From contig NZ_JAAGSC010000031.1 in assembly GCF_010499265.1 (NCBI RefSeq), positions 62,001 through 126,000 on the forward strand: a stretch of DNA of 64,000 nucleotides, given 5' to 3'. This stretch comes from Wenzhouxiangella limi. Its GTDB lineage: Bacteria > Pseudomonadota > Gammaproteobacteria > Xanthomonadales > Wenzhouxiangellaceae. The position numbers and the translations under genes are program-made. Positions 24,944 to 32,623 of this stretch are shown here, piece after piece. Position 1 is the stretch's first letter, and every line of letters begins with the position of its first letter. A model generated the notes under the pieces. The model made no database searches. It saw only the letters and a program-made list of their open reading frames with translations, and was not told where the DNA came from.

Positions 24944-27790
24944 ATGAGGCGATTTTCGATTCTGGCCGCCGGCTTGCTGGCGGCTTCCGTGGTCTCGGCC
25001 CAGAACGTCGAGGTGCCGCGGCTTCAGGCCGATGTGAACGTATTCACCGACGCCAACGGCATTCCCACCATCGTCGGCGAAACCGAGGCCGATGTGACCT
25101 TTGTCCAGGGCTATCTGCACGCCAGGGATCGCTTTTTCCAGATGGATTTCCTGCGCCGAGTGGCCTCGGGCAGCCTGGCCGAGCTGGTCGGCACCCCGGC
25201 TCTGGATAGCGATATCCAGCTTCGCACGCTGGGCCTGCGGCGGGCGGCCTGGGCCAGCTTTTCCGCGCTGGATACAGCCGAGTCGGCCTGGCTGAAAGCC
25301 TATGCCGACGGCGTCAATCACTGGCTGGCGACCAATCCCCTGCCGCCGGAATACGGTGGCCTGGAGCTGAGCGCCGCCGAGCCCTGGAGCGCGGTGGATT
25401 CGCTGGTTATCGGCAAGCTGCTGGCGTTCCAGTTGTCGTTCGACCAGAGCCTGTCGGCGATCGGCAACACGGTGCGCATCGGGACTTACCAGGCCGTCGG
25501 CGAGGCGGTCGGTTTCGACGGCACGGCGCTGTTCCTGCAGGATCTCAACCCGACCATCCCGGTCGACGACCGGGTCTCGATTCCCGATTTCTTCGAGCGC
25601 ATCGGCATCATCGTGCCCGACGCAGGGCAGGGCGAAGCCAGCAAGGGCGCGGGCGCCGGCCTGCAGCAGGCCGCCGAGTCCGCGTCCATGGATCGCGTCG
25701 ATCCCAAGCTGGTCGAGCTGGGCCAGCGCTACCTGGAGCGGGTGGAAGGGCTGCCGTTTCTGGGTCAGAACCTGGATCTGGGCAGCAACTGGTGGGCGGT
25801 GGCCGGCGAGCACACCGCGACCGGCTACCCGCTGTTTGCCAACGATCCCCATCTGGGCCTGACGATGCCGCCGATTTTCATGAACGAAAATCTGGTCATC
25901 CGCGATGAAGACATGGCCGTCAGCGGCGTGGTCTTTCCGGGCGCGCCGGTCAACGCGCAGGGCTGCACCCCGTTTTTGTGCTGGGGTTCGACCGTCAACC
26001 GGCTTGATGTTACCGACGTCTTCCAGGACCCGATTCTGGTCAACAACTTCGGCCTGCCCACCCACACCATCCACAAGGGCGTGCCCGAACGCATCCTCTA
26101 CGTGTTCCAGTCGTTTTTTGCCAACACGCCGGGCAACGGCGAAGTCGACGACGTCAATCGCGTCAACGTCGGTTTCGACGCCGGCGGCATTACCTTCATC
26201 GTGCCGCGGCGCAACAACGGCCCGATCCTGGAGCTGATGGGCGACAGCGCATTGACTGTGCAGTACACCGGCTGGGGTCCGACCTTCGAGCTGTCGGCGT
26301 TTCGCACCTGGGCTCGGGCCCGGAGCCAGGAAGACTTCGAGCTCGGCCTGCGCGATTTTGCCTTCGGTTCGCAGAACTTTCTCTACGCCGATGTTGAAGG
26401 CAACATCGCCTACTACGTCGGCGGCGAGATGCCGCTGCGCGCCGATCTGCAAAACGATCTGACCGCCGACGGCGGCCGCCCGCCCTGGTTCATCCGCGAC
26501 GGCAGCGGCGCCCTCAACCATGAGTGGCTGATCGATCCGGATCCCCAGCCCGGTCAGACCACCCCCTACGCGCTGATCCCCAGAGAGGAGATGCCGCGGG
26601 TAGTCAATCCGCCCTGGGGTTATATCGCCAACGCCAACAACGACCCGGTCGGTACCAGCCTGGACGGCAACCCGCTCAACCAGCTGCGCCCCGGCGGCAA
26701 CGGCATTTACTACCTCAATACCAGCTACGCCGATTTGCGCATGGGCCGGATCGACCGCGAGCTGCAGGACCTGGTCGCGCGCGGCAACGTCAGTATCGAC
26801 GACATGAAAGCGCTGCAGGCCAACAACGAGCTACTCGACGCCGAGCTGCTGCTGCCGTTCCTGCTGCAGGCGTTCGAAAATGCCACCGCCGATGAGGCCT
26901 GGCCGGGCCTGACCGAGCTCGCGGCCGATGAGCGGATCCAGGAAGCGATGGGCCGCCTGGCGGACTGGGATTTCTCCAGCCCGACCGGCCTGGCCGGTGG
27001 TTTCGATCCGGGCGGCGATCCTGGCGGCAACAGCACGCCCAGCCCCGATGAAATCGCCAACAGCGTCGCCACGACGATCTACAGCGTCTGGCGTGGCGAG
27101 GTCATCGCCAACACCATCGATGCCACGCTCAGCGCAGTCGGCCTGGGTGATTCCCTGCCGTCGAGCACGCTGGCCTGGCGGGCGCTGGTCAACCAGCTGC
27201 GCGCCTTTCCGCTGACCCAGGGCGAGGCGCCTTCCGGCCTGAGCTACTTCAACGTGCCCGAAGCACCAACGCCGGCCGATGCCCGCGACGCGGTGCTGCT
27301 GGCTTCGCTGCAGGGCGCGCTGGATCGGCTGGCCGGCGAGCCCTTTGCCAACGCGTTCGAGATGTCGGAGGATCAAAACGACTACCGCTGGGGCAAGCTC
27401 CACCGCGTGGTGTTCGATCACCCGCTCGACAGCGCGCCGTTCAACGTGCCGGGTGCGGGCGGTTTCAGCGACGTGGGCGAAAACCTCCCCGGCGTGGCCC
27501 GATCCGGCGGTTTCGAAGCCGTGGATGCGTCCAGCCACAGTGCCCGGGCGCGCTCGGAGAACGCGTTCACGTTCGGCTCCGGCCCGGCCCGCCGCAACGT
27601 CGCGGTGGTGACGCCTGAGGGTCCGGAGGCTGAGGAAATCGTTCCCGGTGGACGCAGCGGGCTGTTCTTGAGCCCGTTCTACACCAACCAGCTGCGCCTG
27701 TGGCTGGTCAACGATTACCTGCCGCTGACCATCGGTGAGGACCAGGCCGGACTCGGTGCGGCCGAGGTCACGACGTTCTCGCCGCGGTAA
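24944..27790 (+). CDS. Penicillin acylase family protein (secreted Ntn hydrolase)
   Basis: Large periplasmic or secreted amidase of 948 residues; relatives hydrolyse beta-lactam side chains or acyl-homoserine lactones. A signal peptide is clear (MRRFSILAAGLLAASVVSA, cleavage near residue 19). The precursor is self-cleaved to expose the beta-chain Ser: Ser281 in LGSNWWAV fits exactly. Supporting motifs are PTIVGETEADVTFVQGYLHARDRFFQMD, ANDPHLGLTMPP and FGSQNFLYADVEGNIAYYVGG (given in parts). A Gly/Pro-rich insert lies near residues 685-705 (GGFDPGGDPGGNSTPSP). Homoserine-lactone quenching is possible but unproved. kynA is 83 bp upstream. Confidence 0.92.
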   Translation: MRRFSILAAGLLAASVVSAQNVEVPRLQADVNVFTDANGIPTIVGETEADVTFVQGYLHARDRFFQMDFLRRVASGSLAELVGTPALDSDIQLRTLGLRRAAWASFSALDTAESAWLKAYADGVNHWLATNPLPPEYGGLELSAAEPWSAVDSLVIGKLLAFQLSFDQSLSAIGNTVRIGTYQAVGEAVGFDGTALFLQDLNPTIPVDDRVSIPDFFERIGIIVPDAGQGEASKGAGAGLQQAAESASMDRVDPKLVELGQRYLERVEGLPFLGQNLDLGSNWWAVAGEHTATGYPLFANDPHLGLTMPPIFMNENLVIRDEDMAVSGVVFPGAPVNAQGCTPFLCWGSTVNRLDVTDVFQDPILVNNFGLPTHTIHKGVPERILYVFQSFFANTPGNGEVDDVNRVNVGFDAGGITFIVPRRNNGPILELMGDSALTVQYTGWGPTFELSAFRTWARARSQEDFELGLRDFAFGSQNFLYADVEGNIAYYVGGEMPLRADLQNDLTADGGRPPWFIRDGSGALNHEWLIDPDPQPGQTTPYALIPREEMPRVVNPPWGYIANANNDPVGTSLDGNPLNQLRPGGNGIYYLNTSYADLRMGRIDRELQDLVARGNVSIDDMKALQANNELLDAELLLPFLLQAFENATADEAWPGLTELAADERIQEAMGRLADWDFSSPTGLAGGFDPGGDPGGNSTPSPDEIANSVATTIYSVWRGEVIANTIDATLSAVGLGDSLPSSTLAWRALVNQLRAFPLTQGEAPSGLSYFNVPEAPTPADARDAVLLASLQGALDRLAGEPFANAFEMSEDQNDYRWGKLHRVVFDHPLDSAPFNVPGAGGFSDVGENLPGVARSGGFEAVDASSHSARARSENAFTFGSGPARRNVAVVTPEGPEAEEIVPGGRSGLFLSPFYTNQLRLWLVNDYLPLTIGEDQAGLGAAEVTTFSPR

Positions 27791-27803
27791 GCGTTTGGAC
27801 CCG

Positions 27804-27862
27804 CGACCTGCCGGCAGCGGCAGGTCCACAACAGCAAAGCGCCCGCCTCGAGCGGGCGCTTT
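27804..27862 (+). terminator. Tandem hairpins after the penicillin acylase gene
   Basis: Two hairpins follow the stop codon. The first pairs ACCTGCC with GGCAGGT near 27806-27826. The second is a perfect 11-bp stem, AAAGCGCCCGC at 27836-27846 and GCGGGCGCTTT at 27852-27862, with a 5-nt loop. The stem ends in TTT but no longer U-run follows, so it is a moderate terminator candidate. Confidence 0.6.
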
Positions 27863-27923
27863 GTGCTTGAAAGCCGGACCGATGGCTGCCATTTCTCCTC
27901 TCTACTCCCAAAGACGCCAAGCG

Positions 27924-28376
27924 ATGCTGAACCTGTTGGATCGATTTTCCCTGGCCCACACCCAGGTCACCCGTCTGAACGCCGACCTCAAGGAGATCGT
28001 GGCCCCGGACCAGGCTTTCCGCGCCCAGGTCGAGCTCAAGCTCACCCCGCGCGCGATGCCGCCCGACCAGGGCGTCAACCAGTACCAGGTCACCGCGCGC
28101 ATGACCTGTCGCGGCAGCCGCGAGGCGGATGATCCAGAACACGCGCTGTTTGAAGTCGAGTTGGTGGTGCAGACGGTCTACCGCCAGTTCCAGGGCGATG
28201 CGGTGAGCTTCGAGGAGTTTTCCGGTGCTCATGCCAGCCTGACGCGGCAGCTTTACCCGCTGATGCACCACCAGCTGCAGCCGGTGTTCAAACAGTTCGG
28301 TCTCGACCAGGTCAAGCTGCCCTACGATCTGGTCAAGTCACCGGATACGCCGAGCGATGGACGCCAGCTGCACTGA
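27924..28376 (+). CDS. Uncharacterised protein with SecB-like features
   Basis: Protein of 150 residues without firm assignment. Its strand-rich N-terminal half (LNADLKEIV, FRAQVELKLTPRAM, QYQVTARMTCRGSRE, ALFEVELVVQTVYRQF) followed by a Leu-Tyr-Pro turn and a long helix (QLYPLMHHQLQPVFKQFGL) ending in QVKLPYDL recalls the SecB chaperone fold, whose C-terminal helix begins after a similar LFPY motif. Length also fits SecB (150-170). This is an inference from pattern, and overall identity to SecB is low. ATG 27924 was chosen; ATG 27882 would add 14 residues. It lies right after a terminator and 74 bp before the wax ester synthase gene. Confidence 0.6.
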   Translation: MLNLLDRFSLAHTQVTRLNADLKEIVAPDQAFRAQVELKLTPRAMPPDQGVNQYQVTARMTCRGSREADDPEHALFEVELVVQTVYRQFQGDAVSFEEFSGAHASLTRQLYPLMHHQLQPVFKQFGLDQVKLPYDLVKSPDTPSDGRQLH

Positions 28377-28450
28377 AAGACTCGATTGACCCCCGGCCGG
28401 GTGCGTGAAAGAATCATTCGCCATCGACAACAACAAGCAGGGAGAACGCC

Positions 28451-29935
28451 TTGAGCACCGCCCGTAGGGAACCGATCGCCAAGGTCGATACGGCCTGGCT
28501 GCGCATGGAGCAGCCGACGAACCTGATGATGATCACCGGCGTGATCGAGTTCTCCGGGTCGGTGGATTTCGAGCATTTCCGGCGCATCGTCGCCAACCGT
28601 TTCCTGGCCTTTCCGCGGTTTCGTCAAAAGGCGGTGGATCATCCGCGGGGCTGCTGGTGGGAAGAAGATGACCAGTTCGAATTGTCCAGCCATATCCGGC
28701 GCACCGCGCTTCCGGGTGATGCCGGCAAGGCCGAGCTCGAGGAACTGGTCTCGGAGCTGGCCTCGACCCCGCTGGACAAGACCAAACCGCTGTGGCAGTT
28801 CCATTTCGTCGAAAACTACGTCGGCGGGCCGGTCGCGATCAGCCGGATCCATCACTGCTACGCCGATGGCATTGCCCTGGTCGAGGTCATGCTGTCGCTG
28901 ACCGAACGCTCGGCCGAGGCTTCCAATCGCCTGGTCGAGCAGGAGGCCTGGAAACAGAAACGCGCGGCCGAGTCGAATATCTTCAATCGGCTTACGGCGC
29001 CGGCCCGCCAGAGCGCCGGGTTGATCCAGAACGTCAGCCAGAAGGTGGTCGACGAGGCCGGTGACCTGCTTCGTGAGCCCCACAAGGCGGCCCAGTATCT
29101 GTTTGGCGCCGGCGAGATCGTGTCCGAACTGGCCACCGCGTTGCTGCTCGAGGACGACCCGCCATCGCGATTCAAGGGTTCGCTCAGCGTGCGCAAGCGG
29201 GTCTCCTGGGCGCGGCCGCTGCCCCTGGAGGAAGTCAAGGCCGTCGGCCATGCGCTGGGCGCCACGGTCAACGACGTCCTGATCTCGGTCATGACCGGCG
29301 CGCTGCACCGCTACCTGGTCGACGCGGGCGATGATCCCCGGGATCTGACGATGCGTGCGACCGTGCCGGTCAACCTGCGGCCGCTGGAGCACGCGCGCGA
29401 CCTGGGCAACCACTTCGGCCTGGTCTTCCTGGATTTGCCGATTGACGAGACCAATCCGCTGGCGCGGCTGTATCAGGTCGCGGAGTTCATGGGTCAGCTC
29501 AAGCGCTCGAAGCAGGCGGTCATGTCGCTGGGGCTGCTGGCGGTACTCGGCATGGGTCCGGCTGCGCTGCAGAAGCCGGCGCTGGAGTTATTCAGCCGCA
29601 AGGCCAGCACCGTTTTGACGAATGTTCCCGGACCTCAGCAGACGCTCTACATGGCCGGCGCGCCGATCCGCGAGATGATGTTCTGGGTCCCGCAGACCGG
29701 CTCGATCGGCATGGGCATCAGCATCATCAGCTACCGGGGGCAGGTCTTTTGCGGCCTGATTACCGACAACAAGCTGGTGCCGGATCCTGAAACGGTCATG
29801 ACCCACTTTCTCGAAGAATTCGACAACCTGTTGCACCTGACGCTGCTGATCGGGCCGCAGGACGGGCACGTTGCGCCGGATACCTACGACGAGGTGCACG
29901 AGTGGATTCGCGGCAGCGATCAGGTCGCGAGGTAG
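28451..29935 (+). CDS. Wax ester synthase / acyl-CoA:diacylglycerol acyltransferase (WS/DGAT)
   Basis: Bifunctional acyltransferase that joins acyl-CoA to fatty alcohols or diacylglycerol, forming wax esters or triacylglycerol at the cytoplasmic membrane and lipid inclusions. The 494-residue protein has the catalytic HHxxxDG motif as HHCYADG (residues 134-140), the neighbouring PLW (residues 113-115), the NDVLISVMTGAL motif in the middle and the C-terminal TNVPGPQQTLYMAGAPI block. TTG 28451 is preceded by GGGAG at normal spacing. It lies near a phasin, an acyl-CoA-binding protein and a fatty acyl reductase, so wax ester synthesis is a coherent role. Its 3' end overlaps the convergent TPR gene by 16 bp. 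Confidence 0.95.
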   Translation: MSTARREPIAKVDTAWLRMEQPTNLMMITGVIEFSGSVDFEHFRRIVANRFLAFPRFRQKAVDHPRGCWWEEDDQFELSSHIRRTALPGDAGKAELEELVSELASTPLDKTKPLWQFHFVENYVGGPVAISRIHHCYADGIALVEVMLSLTERSAEASNRLVEQEAWKQKRAAESNIFNRLTAPARQSAGLIQNVSQKVVDEAGDLLREPHKAAQYLFGAGEIVSELATALLLEDDPPSRFKGSLSVRKRVSWARPLPLEEVKAVGHALGATVNDVLISVMTGALHRYLVDAGDDPRDLTMRATVPVNLRPLEHARDLGNHFGLVFLDLPIDETNPLARLYQVAEFMGQLKRSKQAVMSLGLLAVLGMGPAALQKPALELFSRKASTVLTNVPGPQQTLYMAGAPIREMMFWVPQTGSIGMGISIISYRGQVFCGLITDNKLVPDPETVMTHFLEEFDNLLHLTLLIGPQDGHVAPDTYDEVHEWIRGSDQVAR

Positions 29936-30753
29936 CTTCTGGCGTACTCGATATCGAGTTTCTGCATGGCGTCGATGGGTGAGATGGCGACGGCCTGCTC
30001 GTAGGCCTGGTTGGATTCCTCCAGGCGCTTGTCGCCGTACAGGAGGTAGAGCGCGTTGCCGTATTCGATGTGGGCAATGGGCGCTTTCGGGGTGAGCTCC
30101 AGGGCGGCCTGGCACTCTGAAATGGCCTTGTCGGCCTTTGCGCCATAGGTCATGCCGCCCACCAGTTTGCCCACCTTGTCGATGATTTCGGCATGGTACA
30201 GCCCCGAAGCGGTGCGTGCCTCGGCGTGATCGGGTGCGAGTTCCAGAGCCCGGTCCAGCGACTGTCGAATTCTGCCGCCGACGCCCTGGGTCAGCGCTTT
30301 GGCCACGGAGATGCACTGGCTGTAGCGCCCCAGCAGAAAGGCGTGGAAATAGTGCGCGTTGGCGTCGCCGGGATAGGCCTGGATGGCCGCATCGGCGCGC
30401 TTGATGCCGGCCTGGTAGATGGCCAGCCGGGTCTTTTCGTCTTCTTCCAGGTAGTCGGCGTAGATGCCGCTGGCCTTGTTGGCCACGGCATGGGCCAGAG
30501 GGCCGATGGCCAGGGCACCTTCGACGGCAGCGGCGAATCGTCCGGCATGATAATCACGCCAGGCCTGCTGCCAGGCCGCCGCCGTGGTCTCCGGGTCGGG
30601 TTGATCGGGATCGAGCGAACGGACTCGGTCGGCATCGGGAAAAGGTTCAAGATCGCCCTGGTGCAGACGTGCCCAGGTTTTCTCCAGCGCCTGACCGTCG
30701 AACTGGAACTTCGGGCTGCTGTGCGGAAAGGCCGACCACGCGCTGGTGTCCAT
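29920..30753 (-). CDS. TPR-repeat protein, uncharacterised
   Basis: Helical repeat protein of 277 residues, predicted cytoplasmic. At least three tetratricopeptide-like units are seen after residue 60 (AWRDYHAGRFAAAVEGALAI; ADAAIQAYPGDANAHYFHAF; AISECQAALELTPKAPIAHIEYGNALYLLY). The conserved-looking segment with LGRYSQCISVAKALTQGVGG and GLYHAEIIDKVGKLVGGMTY recalls a bacterial family similar to regulator-of-microtubule-dynamics TPR proteins. ATG 30753 was chosen since upstream codons read through an unrelated Trp/Pro/Arg-rich shadow. It is divergent from the phasin (98 bp) and tail-to-tail with the wax ester synthase, so it may belong to the storage-lipid cluster. Confidence 0.8.
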   Translation of the reverse strand: MDTSAWSAFPHSSPKFQFDGQALEKTWARLHQGDLEPFPDADRVRSLDPDQPDPETTAAAWQQAWRDYHAGRFAAAVEGALAIGPLAHAVANKASGIYADYLEEDEKTRLAIYQAGIKRADAAIQAYPGDANAHYFHAFLLGRYSQCISVAKALTQGVGGRIRQSLDRALELAPDHAEARTASGLYHAEIIDKVGKLVGGMTYGAKADKAISECQAALELTPKAPIAHIEYGNALYLLYGDKRLEESNQAYEQAVAISPIDAMQKLDIEYARSYLAT

Positions 30754-30851
30754 GATTAGTGTGACTGCTCTAGAACCCGGACGTATCTTAACCATCAAAG
30801 CTGATCGAAAGACAGCGTTTGACTGAAACGATTTCCAAGGAGGCACACACA

Positions 30852-31445
30852 GTGGCCAAGAAAACCGCAAAGAAAAAGGTTGCCAAGAAAAAGGTGACCA
30901 AGAAAACCGCAGCGCGCAAGAATGTCGCCAACCAGGCGCAGGATTACGCGCACGAAATCTGGCTGGCCGGTCTGGGTGCTTTTGCCATGGCACAGGACGA
31001 AGGCAGCAAATTGTTCAAGGAAAGCAGCAAGCGGTTCGACGACACCACCAGCAAGGTGGTTGGCGAATCGACCAAGCTGTTTGAACGCCTGGTCAAGGAA
31101 GGCTCCAAGATGGAAAACAAGGGCCGCAAGATGGCATCGGATACCGTCGGCGGCGTTCGCGGCGACGTAGAATCCCGGATCGACGAAGTTCGCAAGTCAG
31201 CCCAGACCAACTGGGACAAGCTCGAGAAAGTCTTCGAGCAGCGCGTTGCCCGCGCCCTGAGTCGTCTTGGTGTCCCGACCTCCGACGAAATCCGCGAGCT
31301 CAGCGACCGGGTCGCGGAGCTCAACAAGCGCGTCACAGAACTGGCCCGCAAGCAACAGGCGCCGAAGCCGGCGGCCTCGAAAAAGGTGGCCAAAAAAGCC
31401 GCAGCCAAGCCGGCCGAGCCGCAAACGCCTGCCAAGTCGGACTGA
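30852..31445 (+). CDS. Phasin (PhaF/PhaI-type granule-associated protein)
   Basis: Storage-granule coat protein of 197 residues. The central part (about 25-150) is an amphipathic phasin helix with the family segment YAHEIWLAGLGAFAMAQDEG, followed by coiled-coil repeats (SDRVAELNKRVTELARK). Both ends are strongly basic: Lys-rich at residues 2-22 (AKKTAKKKVAKKK) and an Ala/Lys/Pro tail like the histone-like region of PhaF, which binds DNA and helps distribute granules. GTG 30852 is selected by a textbook AAGGAGG at 30837-30843. A PhaD-like regulator is convergent downstream, as in Pseudomonas PHA loci, but no PHA synthase is present; the wax ester synthase is the nearby lipid polymer-forming enzyme. 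Confidence 0.88.
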   Translation: MAKKTAKKKVAKKKVTKKTAARKNVANQAQDYAHEIWLAGLGAFAMAQDEGSKLFKESSKRFDDTTSKVVGESTKLFERLVKEGSKMENKGRKMASDTVGGVRGDVESRIDEVRKSAQTNWDKLEKVFEQRVARALSRLGVPTSDEIRELSDRVAELNKRVTELARKQQAPKPAASKKVAKKAAAKPAEPQTPAKSD

Positions 31446-31507
31446 TCGAAACGACTACCCCGAAGCAGTCCGGGCTTCCCTCGGCCCGTATCAGACTGCT
31501 ACTTTTG

Positions 31508-31535
31508 ACCCGGGCGATTCGCCCGGGTTTTTTTT
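31508..31535 (+). terminator. Strong intrinsic terminator after the phasin gene
   Basis: An 8-bp perfect stem, ACCCGGGC at 31508-31515 and GCCCGGGT at 31521-31528, with a 5-nt loop, is followed by eight consecutive T residues (31528-31535). It ends phasin transcription before the convergent TetR gene. The other strand lacks a U-tract. Confidence 0.92.
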
Positions 31536-31538
31536 GCC

Positions 31539-32156
31539 TTATCCATATGCGTCGGCCAGCGCCTGCAGATGTTCGCGCGAGCTGCCCACCAGGTAGGGGC
31601 TGATCAGGCTCATGACCTGCCAGGCGGCTCGGTCAGGTCGCACGCCGTCGGCGTCCTGGACCTGATCGAAGGCCAGCCAGAAGGTGCTGACCAGCGCGAT
31701 GTTGCGAATCAGCGCTTCGAGTTCGCGCGCCGACGCCTGCATCTGACCGTCGGCGATCAGATCGTCGCACAACCCGCGGGCCGACTGCATGGTCAGGCGC
31801 AATATGCCGCGGAACCGCTGGTGCAGCCCGCGATAGCGGTGGCACAGGTCGATCAGGTCGCGGTAGATGAAACGGTATTCGCCGATGGTTTCGAAGGCGA
31901 CGTGCAGCAGGAACCAGATGTCTTCAATGTTGGCCGCGCGCTCCTCCGGGGCGGCGAGAATCTCCAGCATGCGGTGCTCGAAAGACGCAAACAGGGTCTC
32001 GATCAGGTCTGACTTGGTGCGGAAGTGGTAGTGCAGGTTGCCGGGACTGATATCGAGCTCGTCGGCAATCCGGTTGGTCGTGACGTTGGGTTCGCCTTCA
32101 TCGTTGAAAAGGACCAGGGCGGTTTCCAGGATGCGCTGGCGGGTATTACGAGCCAT
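31539..32156 (-). CDS. TetR family regulator, PhaD-like
   Basis: Transcription factor of 205 residues. The N-terminal helix-turn-helix (RQRILETALVLFNDEGEPNV through ISPGNLHYHFRTKSDLIETLF) resembles Pseudomonas PhaD closely in the FN..GEPNV and DISPGNLHYHF segments, and the C-terminal domain follows the PhaD pattern (ANIEDIWFLLHVAF, YRFIYRDLIDL). PhaD activates phasin and PHA genes and senses an acyl-CoA-type ligand. Here the gene is convergent with the phasin and 15 bp downstream of the acyl-CoA-binding protein gene, so the pair probably forms one operon. Control of the wax ester genes is inferred. Confidence 0.88.
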   Translation of the reverse strand: MARNTRQRILETALVLFNDEGEPNVTTNRIADELDISPGNLHYHFRTKSDLIETLFASFEHRMLEILAAPEERAANIEDIWFLLHVAFETIGEYRFIYRDLIDLCHRYRGLHQRFRGILRLTMQSARGLCDDLIADGQMQASARELEALIRNIALVSTFWLAFDQVQDADGVRPDRAAWQVMSLISPYLVGSSREHLQALADAYG

Positions 32157-32171
32157 GCACTGGGCGCCCTT

Positions 32172-32429
32172 TCAGCTTTTGAGCGATTCGACCAGGTCGA
32201 TGTATTTCTGCTTGGCCTCGTCGCTTGGCATGCCCTTGCGCTTTTCCCAGGCCTCGTACTTGGCTACGCCGACAAAGTCGAAAAAGCCCGGCTTTTCGCC
32301 GCTGACATCCCCCTCTGCGGCCTGCTTGTAGTAGCTGTAGAGCTTGAGCATGGTGTCGTTGTCGGGCCTTGCCGGCAGTTGCTTGGCGTCTGCTTGTGCC
32401 TGCTCGAAGCGGGTATCTAAATCGCTCAT
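32172..32429 (-). CDS. Acyl-CoA-binding protein
   Basis: Small soluble carrier of long-chain acyl-CoA (ACBP), 85 residues, typical length. The four-helix bundle signature is clear: DTRFEQAQADAKQLP, DTMLKLYSYYKQAAEGDV (the KLYSYYKQA ligand-binding motif), FFDFVGVAKYEAWEKRKGM with the conserved K..AW..., and AKQKYIDLVESL. ATG 32429 matches family starts. ACBPs are sporadic in bacteria; here it lies upstream of the PhaD-like regulator and divergent from the fatty acyl reductase gene, which uses acyl-CoA. It probably buffers or delivers acyl-CoA to FAR and WS/DGAT. Confidence 0.95.
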   Translation of the reverse strand: MSDLDTRFEQAQADAKQLPARPDNDTMLKLYSYYKQAAEGDVSGEKPGFFDFVGVAKYEAWEKRKGMPSDEAKQKYIDLVESLKS

Positions 32430-32486
32430 TGTAGGTTCCGGGTCGATTGCAATACGAAGACCCACTTTCTAGCATGCACCCCCGTT

Positions 32487-32501
32487 CCGGTCAATGACCG
32501 G
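32487..32501. promoter_or_regulatory. Candidate operator palindrome in the ACBP/FAR divergent region
   Basis: A perfect 15-bp palindrome, CCGGTCA-A-TGACCGG, lies in the 194-bp intergenic region, 58 bp upstream of the acyl-CoA-binding protein ATG and 123 bp upstream of the reductase ATG. Its size fits a TetR-dimer site, and the PhaD-like TetR gene lies in the ACBP operon. Binding is inferred; no second copy was found upstream of WS/DGAT or phasin. Confidence 0.4.
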
Positions 32502-32623
32502 CGCGAGCAAGCGTCCGGACCGATTGATTCAAGAAAGCCTCAGGTGGCACAAATCCGGGTCAGGCGGTATCTTAGGCGGTCAGAGAGGCATTCTTGAAAA
32601 AACGACTGCAGGGAGAAGTATTC

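Noticed and set aside
24926-26521. 531-codon minus-strand frame inside the penicillin acylase gene
   Set aside because: Composition is typical of an antisense frame; the plus strand encodes a signal peptide and a full Ntn-hydrolase.
29920-30993. N-terminal extension of the TPR protein to 357 residues
   Set aside because: The added 80 residues are Trp/Pro/Arg/Ser-rich, antisense to the phasin start, and lack a ribosome-binding site; ATG 30753 is preferred.
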